Program-made: the position numbers and the translations under genes | The notes under the pieces: generated by a model | The model's database searches: none | What the model was told of the DNA's origin: nothing | What the model saw: the letters and a program-made list of their open reading frames with translations, nothing else | NCBI GenBank assembly: GCA_965116715.1 | Contig: OZ220724.1 | Location: 310,001-374,000, forward strand | Source of the DNA: Poriferisodalis sp965116715 | Lineage (GTDB): Bacteria > Actinomycetota > Acidimicrobiia > Acidimicrobiales > Poriferisodalaceae | DNA length: 64,000 nt | Reading direction: 5' to 3' | In this document: positions 60,562-64,000 of the stretch, piece by piece | Numbering within the stretch: the first letter of the stretch is position 1 | Layout: every line of letters starts with the position of its first letter

Positions 60562-60920
60562 GCCGCCATGACTTGACGCCTGTCGTAGCTGACGAGTCCG
60601 GCAAGATCGTCGCCAAGCTCCAGAGCGCTCGCGATGTATATCGCATCGAGCGAACGCAGTTGTCGACCTGGAATCCTGCCTGCGGCATCGAGAATCGCAT
60701 CGGACAGCGAGATCAAGTGCATGTCAGCGAGTCTGCGGTCGCACAAGCGCCGCGTTTTTCCATCGTGATCTGCGAAGGCGCGACGGGCTTCCGTGCGCAG
60801 CAACGCGCTCGATGTCACGCGACGATTCTGCACCCATGCAACAAGCGCAGCAGACTCGGACTCTGGTCGCACGAGCTTGACGAAGGCCGACGCGTCGAGG
60901 ACCCAGATCTCATCGTTCAT
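60510..60920 (-). CDS. vapC: PIN-domain toxin (VapC-like)
   Basis: A 136-residue PIN RNase. The acidic residues are in WVLDASAFVKLV (Asp9), LLRTEARRAF (Glu), LRSLDAIYIASAL (Asp) and LVSYDRRQ. VapC toxins cut tRNA or rRNA. The ATG at 60920 lies inside the antitoxin gene (11-base overlap), as usual for vapBC. The 3' end lies antisense to the end of mcrC. Confidence 0.87.
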   Translation of the reverse strand: MNDEIWVLDASAFVKLVRPESESAALVAWVQNRRVTSSALLRTEARRAFADHDGKTRRLCDRRLADMHLISLSDAILDAAGRIPGRQLRSLDAIYIASALELGDDLAGLVSYDRRQVMAAQAAGIATASPGAPSAV

Positions 60921-61200
60921 CTCTGCGCAACTCCGCAAGACGCTCGCTTGCCGGCATCATTCCCAGAGGTGCAGGAGGCAAGAGTGGATGCTCGTCGAGT
61001 GAGGCCGCGAGGCCCTTGACGTTGGAGTCGATGAGCCCGCGCGCTGCAAGACGTGCGAGCGGGTCGTCACTGCGAGGCAGCGGTCCAAGGAGTGCAACCG
61101 GCTCCCCTCGCATCGTCACCTCGTAACACTCGCCTTCGGCGACTCTGCGCAGCCACTTGCTGGCGTTCTGGCGAAGGTCTCGGACGCCGATCTGCTCCAT
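60910..61200 (-). CDS. vapB: Phd/YefM-type antitoxin (VapB-like)
   Basis: A 96-residue antitoxin with MEQIGVRDLRQNASKWLRRV and EVTMRGEPVALLGPL at the start, typical of the Phd/YefM DNA-binding domain. The tail PLARLAARGLIDSNVKG binds the toxin. The ATG lies at the edge of a perfect palindrome that contains the promoter, consistent with self-repression. Operon with the PIN toxin. Confidence 0.87.
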   Translation of the reverse strand: MEQIGVRDLRQNASKWLRRVAEGECYEVTMRGEPVALLGPLPRSDDPLARLAARGLIDSNVKGLAASLDEHPLLPPAPLGMMPASERLAELRRDER

Positions 61201-61219
61201 GTGCTACATGATAGCACAT
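61199..61219. promoter_or_regulatory. VapBC operator palindrome with embedded -10
   Basis: ATGTGCTA-CATGA-TAGCACAT, a perfect 8-bp inverted repeat starting at the antitoxin start codon. On the minus strand it contains TATCAT exactly 7 bases before the ATG, so a bound VapBC complex would cover the promoter. Confidence 0.7.
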
Positions 61220-61260
61220 TACGCTTCGCCCGTTCTGCGGACGCTGTCGAATCGATGTGC

Positions 61261-62193
61261 TCACGAGAAGTCGACCCGTGATGCAACGGGTGGGCGGTGG
61301 CGGTCGAGCAGGCTGTTGAGTTCGGCGCCGGCGAGGAGTCCCATCGCCAGCAGGTACAGCCACAGCAGCAGGCTGAGAGCGCCCCCGAGCAGCCCGAACA
61401 CGGCGTTGACGCCATTGGAGGCGAGCTGCAGGTACGCACCGAAGCCTCCCGATACGACGAGCCACCATGCGGTCGCCAGCAGTGCGCCGGGAACTTCGCG
61501 TCGCCATCGCAGCTTGTGGAGCGGGGCGATCCGGTACACGGTCGCCGCCCAGGCGACCACGGTGATGACGACGACCGGCCAACGCAGCCAGTCCCACGCG
61601 GTACTGAATGAGTTTCCTGCGCCGAGCCGGTCTGCGAGCTCGGTGCCGCCGCCGAACAGCGGCCCGACGACCACCATCGTCGCCACGACGACGGCTACCA
61701 CCAGCGTCAGGAAAGTCAGGGCGAAGCCCACCAGGCGGGTCGACAGCCAGCTCCGGGCGCCTTGATGGCCCCGTGTGACGTTCAAGGCACGCACCACGGC
61801 GATGAAGCCGCGTGACGACGCGTAGGCAGCCACGACCACACCGACGGTCACCACCCGGGCGTCTGAGCGATCGAACAGGTCAGCGACGGTGGCATCGAGC
61901 GTGTTCTGGTCGCCGAAGGTGTCGCTGATCCGTTCGAGCAGCCAGTCCTCGGTGCCCGATGCCGCGCTCTGGCCGATCAGCACGTCGAGCGATCCCAGCA
62001 ATGCAGCGAACACGATGATGGCGGGGAACAGCCCCAGCAGCGCGAAGAAGGCGATCTCTGCCGACAGACCGCCGATGCGCTTGGCTCCCCAGTCCTGCCG
62101 GACCTCGTTGGCGATATTCAGGGCCTTGCGAGCGCGGGCAGGCTGCGATCCGGACACAGCGGCTGCGGTGGCAGCCGTGTCGTCGTCGGTCAT
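61261..62193 (-). CDS. YihY/BrkB (UPF0761) family membrane protein
   Basis: A 310-residue polytopic protein of the YihY/virulence factor BrkB family; molecular role unknown. Six helices are visible, with the family motifs RIGGLSAEIAFFALLGLFPAIIV, AYASSRGFIAVVRALN and the C-terminal VFGLLGGALSLLLWLYLLAMGLLAGAELN. The first 25 residues are Ala-rich and hydrophilic. It lies 60 bp upstream of vapB on the same strand but probably has its own promoter. Confidence 0.9.
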   Translation of the reverse strand: MTDDDTAATAAAVSGSQPARARKALNIANEVRQDWGAKRIGGLSAEIAFFALLGLFPAIIVFAALLGSLDVLIGQSAASGTEDWLLERISDTFGDQNTLDATVADLFDRSDARVVTVGVVVAAYASSRGFIAVVRALNVTRGHQGARSWLSTRLVGFALTFLTLVVAVVVATMVVVGPLFGGGTELADRLGAGNSFSTAWDWLRWPVVVITVVAWAATVYRIAPLHKLRWRREVPGALLATAWWLVVSGGFGAYLQLASNGVNAVFGLLGGALSLLLWLYLLAMGLLAGAELNSLLDRHRPPVASRVDFS

Positions 62194-62278
62194 GCGGCGC
62201 TCGCTGTGTGCAGGGCTGCGGTCGAGCCGTTGATCGCGCCGGAGAACGGCAGCGCGCCGGCGCCGTGGTTGCTGCCGG

Positions 62279-63787
62279 TCAGGGGGAGTCAGCCTTCACC
62301 AGATGGGCGGCGCGCGCCACGAGGCCGTTGCGGTCGATCTTCGCGGTCGAGGCAAGCGGGATCTCGTCCACGAACCACACATGGCGGGGGTGCGCATACG
62401 CCGGGCCGTTGGCGAGCGCGTACTGCTTGACCTCGTCGACCGTGAGCGTGTGGCCGGGCTCGGCACGCACGAACGCTGCCGGCAGCTGACCCTTCAGCTC
62501 GTCGGACACTGGGACCACCACGGCCTGGTGCACGCCAGGGTGCTTCTCGAGCATCTGCTCGACGGCGTCGGGGTAGATGTTCTCGCCCGCGCACACGAAC
62601 ATGTCGTCCACACGGCCCACGAAGTAGTACCAGCCATCTTCATCGCGGGTCATGAGGTCGCCCGTGTGGTACCAGCCGTCGGTCAAGCGCTCAGCGGTGA
62701 CGTCGGGCAGGTTGTGGTAACCGGTCATGACACCGGGGGAGCGCACCCACAGCTCGCCGGCATCGGAATCGGCACCGGTGGCGGGGTCGACCAGTCGCAG
62801 CTCCACCTTCGGGTGCTGATGACCCACCGAGATCTTGGGCCTCGGCTTGCCCTCGGGGTGGGGTCCGAACTCCAGCACGGCTTCGGTGGTGCCGTAGCCG
62901 TTGGAGACGAGTGCCTGTGGCAGCAGCCGCTGCACGTCGTCGTAGAGGGCTTCGGTCAGCGGTGCCGATCCGATGAAGGCGCGCTGCACCGAGGAGAGGT
63001 CGGGGACCTGCTGGCCGGCCTCGACACGGGAGGCAATCTCGGCGGTGACCAGGGCGAACATGGTTGGCACGCCCGAGCACATCGTCACTCGATGCTCGGT
63101 GATCGCCTCGATGTAGCCCGAAGCGGTGAACCCTCCGAGCAGCACCACCGTGCCCCCGTTTGCGAACGCCAGCTTGGACGACATCGATGCGTTCTTGTGG
63201 TACAGCGGCGCCGAGACCAGCATCACCTCACCCGGCATCGCTGCGCCGTACTCGAGCACCGTGAAGGTGACGTTGCGGTGGGTCAGCAGCACGCCCTTGG
63301 GCCGCCCCGTGGAACCCGAGGTATAGATCTGCACTGCGATGTCATCGCCGTCCACAGCGGCTGCCGCGCCGAGCGGCTCGTGGGCCACCAGGTCGTCCCA
63401 GTCGGCAGTGCCGATGACGATGTGCGGCATGTCCGGCGGCACCAGCGGCGCGTGCTCGGCATCACAGATGACCAGCTTCACGTCGGCGTCGTCGAGGATG
63501 TAGGACTGGGTCTCGGCAGGCAGCCGGGTGTTGAGCGGCACGAAGACGAGCCCTGCCGCCGGCGCGCCGAACATCACGTCGTAGTACTGGCCGCAGTTCG
63601 CTGCGAGCAGTCCGATGCGGGTGAACGGCGCCAGGCCCCGGGCCGCGAGACCTGCCCCGCAGCGCAGCGCCCGTTCCCTGAGTTCAGCGGCGGTGATGTG
63701 CTGCGGCGGGACGGCCGAGCGGTCGACGAGCACGACGGCGTCGTCGTGAGGGAAACGCTCGAGCAGCTCGGCGACGTTCATCGTCAT
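62279..63787 (-). CDS. AMP-dependent acyl-CoA synthetase/ligase
   Basis: A 502-residue ANL-superfamily enzyme that activates a carboxylic acid through an acyl-AMP. The P-loop is IYTSGSTGRPKG, the A5 region is SNGYGTTEAVLE, A7-A8 is ELWVRSPGVMTGYHN ... WYHTGDLMTRDEDGWYYFVGRVDDM, and the catalytic Lys is in STAKIDRNGL. Substrate unknown (fatty or aromatic acid). The start is the ATG at 63787 or two codons later; a TAGCCT box lies 9 bases before the latter. Confidence 0.9.
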   Translation of the reverse strand: MTMNVAELLERFPHDDAVVLVDRSAVPPQHITAAELRERALRCGAGLAARGLAPFTRIGLLAANCGQYYDVMFGAPAAGLVFVPLNTRLPAETQSYILDDADVKLVICDAEHAPLVPPDMPHIVIGTADWDDLVAHEPLGAAAAVDGDDIAVQIYTSGSTGRPKGVLLTHRNVTFTVLEYGAAMPGEVMLVSAPLYHKNASMSSKLAFANGGTVVLLGGFTASGYIEAITEHRVTMCSGVPTMFALVTAEIASRVEAGQQVPDLSSVQRAFIGSAPLTEALYDDVQRLLPQALVSNGYGTTEAVLEFGPHPEGKPRPKISVGHQHPKVELRLVDPATGADSDAGELWVRSPGVMTGYHNLPDVTAERLTDGWYHTGDLMTRDEDGWYYFVGRVDDMFVCAGENIYPDAVEQMLEKHPGVHQAVVVPVSDELKGQLPAAFVRAEPGHTLTVDEVKQYALANGPAYAHPRHVWFVDEIPLASTAKIDRNGLVARAAHLVKADSP

Positions 63788-63879
63788 CGCAGGCTACGCG
63801 CCCCGGATTCCTGCTGGCTGCTGCGAGTGCCGGCATCTGCGGCCTGCGGCTGCTCGATTGCGTGTGTCTGCCACCGCGG

Positions 63880-64000
63880 CTAGGGGCCACGCGGCTTGGC
63901 GCGTTCAACCTCGACGAGCGTGTCATGGAATGCCGCTGAGCCGACATCGGGATCGTCGCCGCCGACTGTTGCATTGGTGAGCACGTTGACCGTGCGTGCG
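63880..64000 (-). CDS. C-terminal end of a probable molybdopterin oxidoreductase
   Basis: Partial, open at the right edge. The last 40 residues before TAG read ARTVNVLTNATVGGDDP, DVGSAAFHDTLVEVERA and KPRGP. The VNVLT...GSAAFHDTLVEV pattern matches the end of molybdopterin dinucleotide-binding domains in formate dehydrogenase/nitrate reductase-type enzymes. Too short to define the subfamily. Confidence 0.6.
   Translation of the reverse strand, partial: ARTVNVLTNATVGGDDPDVGSAAFHDTLVEVERAKPRGP

Overview
The window is about 64 kb of high-GC DNA. The core-gene order phoH, ybeY, CBS/HlyC protein, era, uppS, recO, glyS, dnaG is that of an actinobacterium. DUF3039, DUF222-HNH and nitrobindin proteins, a coproheme-type ferrochelatase domain and many leaderless-looking promoters fit this. 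The metabolism (sterol-reductase-like proteins, Baeyer-Villiger oxygenase, acyl-CoA enzymes, peptide and polyamine uptake) suggests an uncultured Acidimicrobiia-like, possibly marine or host-associated, heterotroph. The lineage is inferred from gene content, not from a database match.

Region 1 (1-18 kb) is housekeeping: the 3' end of a B12-dependent ribonucleotide reductase, an unusual MFS transporter fused to ferrochelatase, the phoH-ybeY-corC-era cluster, a DinG-type helicase, uppS, recO, glyS, a PPDK-like protein without its ATP-grasp half, a small-protein/retropepsin pair, and dnaG. A large secreted fibronectin-III/HExxH protein lies between dnaG and a second, partial copy of the dnaG 3' end. 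Two tRNA genes follow (Asn, and a CAT-anticodon tRNA that looks like Ile2).

Region 2 (21-30 kb) is a peptide/opine-type ABC operon: two near-identical lipoprotein binding proteins (the second frameshifted), two permeases and two ATPases. The first ATPase carries about 200 residues of transmembrane sequence between its Q-loop and its signature motif. This is the most unusual protein in the window.

Region 3 (30-44 kb) is mixed metabolism: inositol-phosphatase family, tRNA-Val, two tandem ERG4/ERG24-like sterol reductases, a hotdog thioesterase, nitrobindin, a BVMO, threonine aldolase, D-aminoacylase, flavin reductase, IF-1, enoyl-CoA hydratase and acyl-CoA dehydrogenase. A tRNA-like sequence without a clear anticodon arm lies near 40.8 kb.

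Region 4 (44-54 kb) is a polyamine island. A six-gene operon (GNAT, agmatinase family, potA, potB, potC, potD) diverges from an FAD-dependent amine-oxidase-like gene. MBL, maleylpyruvate-isomerase-like and VOC genes follow.

Region 5 (54-61 kb) is an accessory defence-like stretch: a DUF222-HNH gene with an SOS-box-like promoter, a divergent toxin/antitoxin-like pair, short tandem repeats, a McrBC-type restriction pair and a VapBC-like module with a perfect operator palindrome. The window closes with a YihY membrane protein, an acyl-CoA synthetase, and the 3' end of a probable molybdopterin oxidoreductase.
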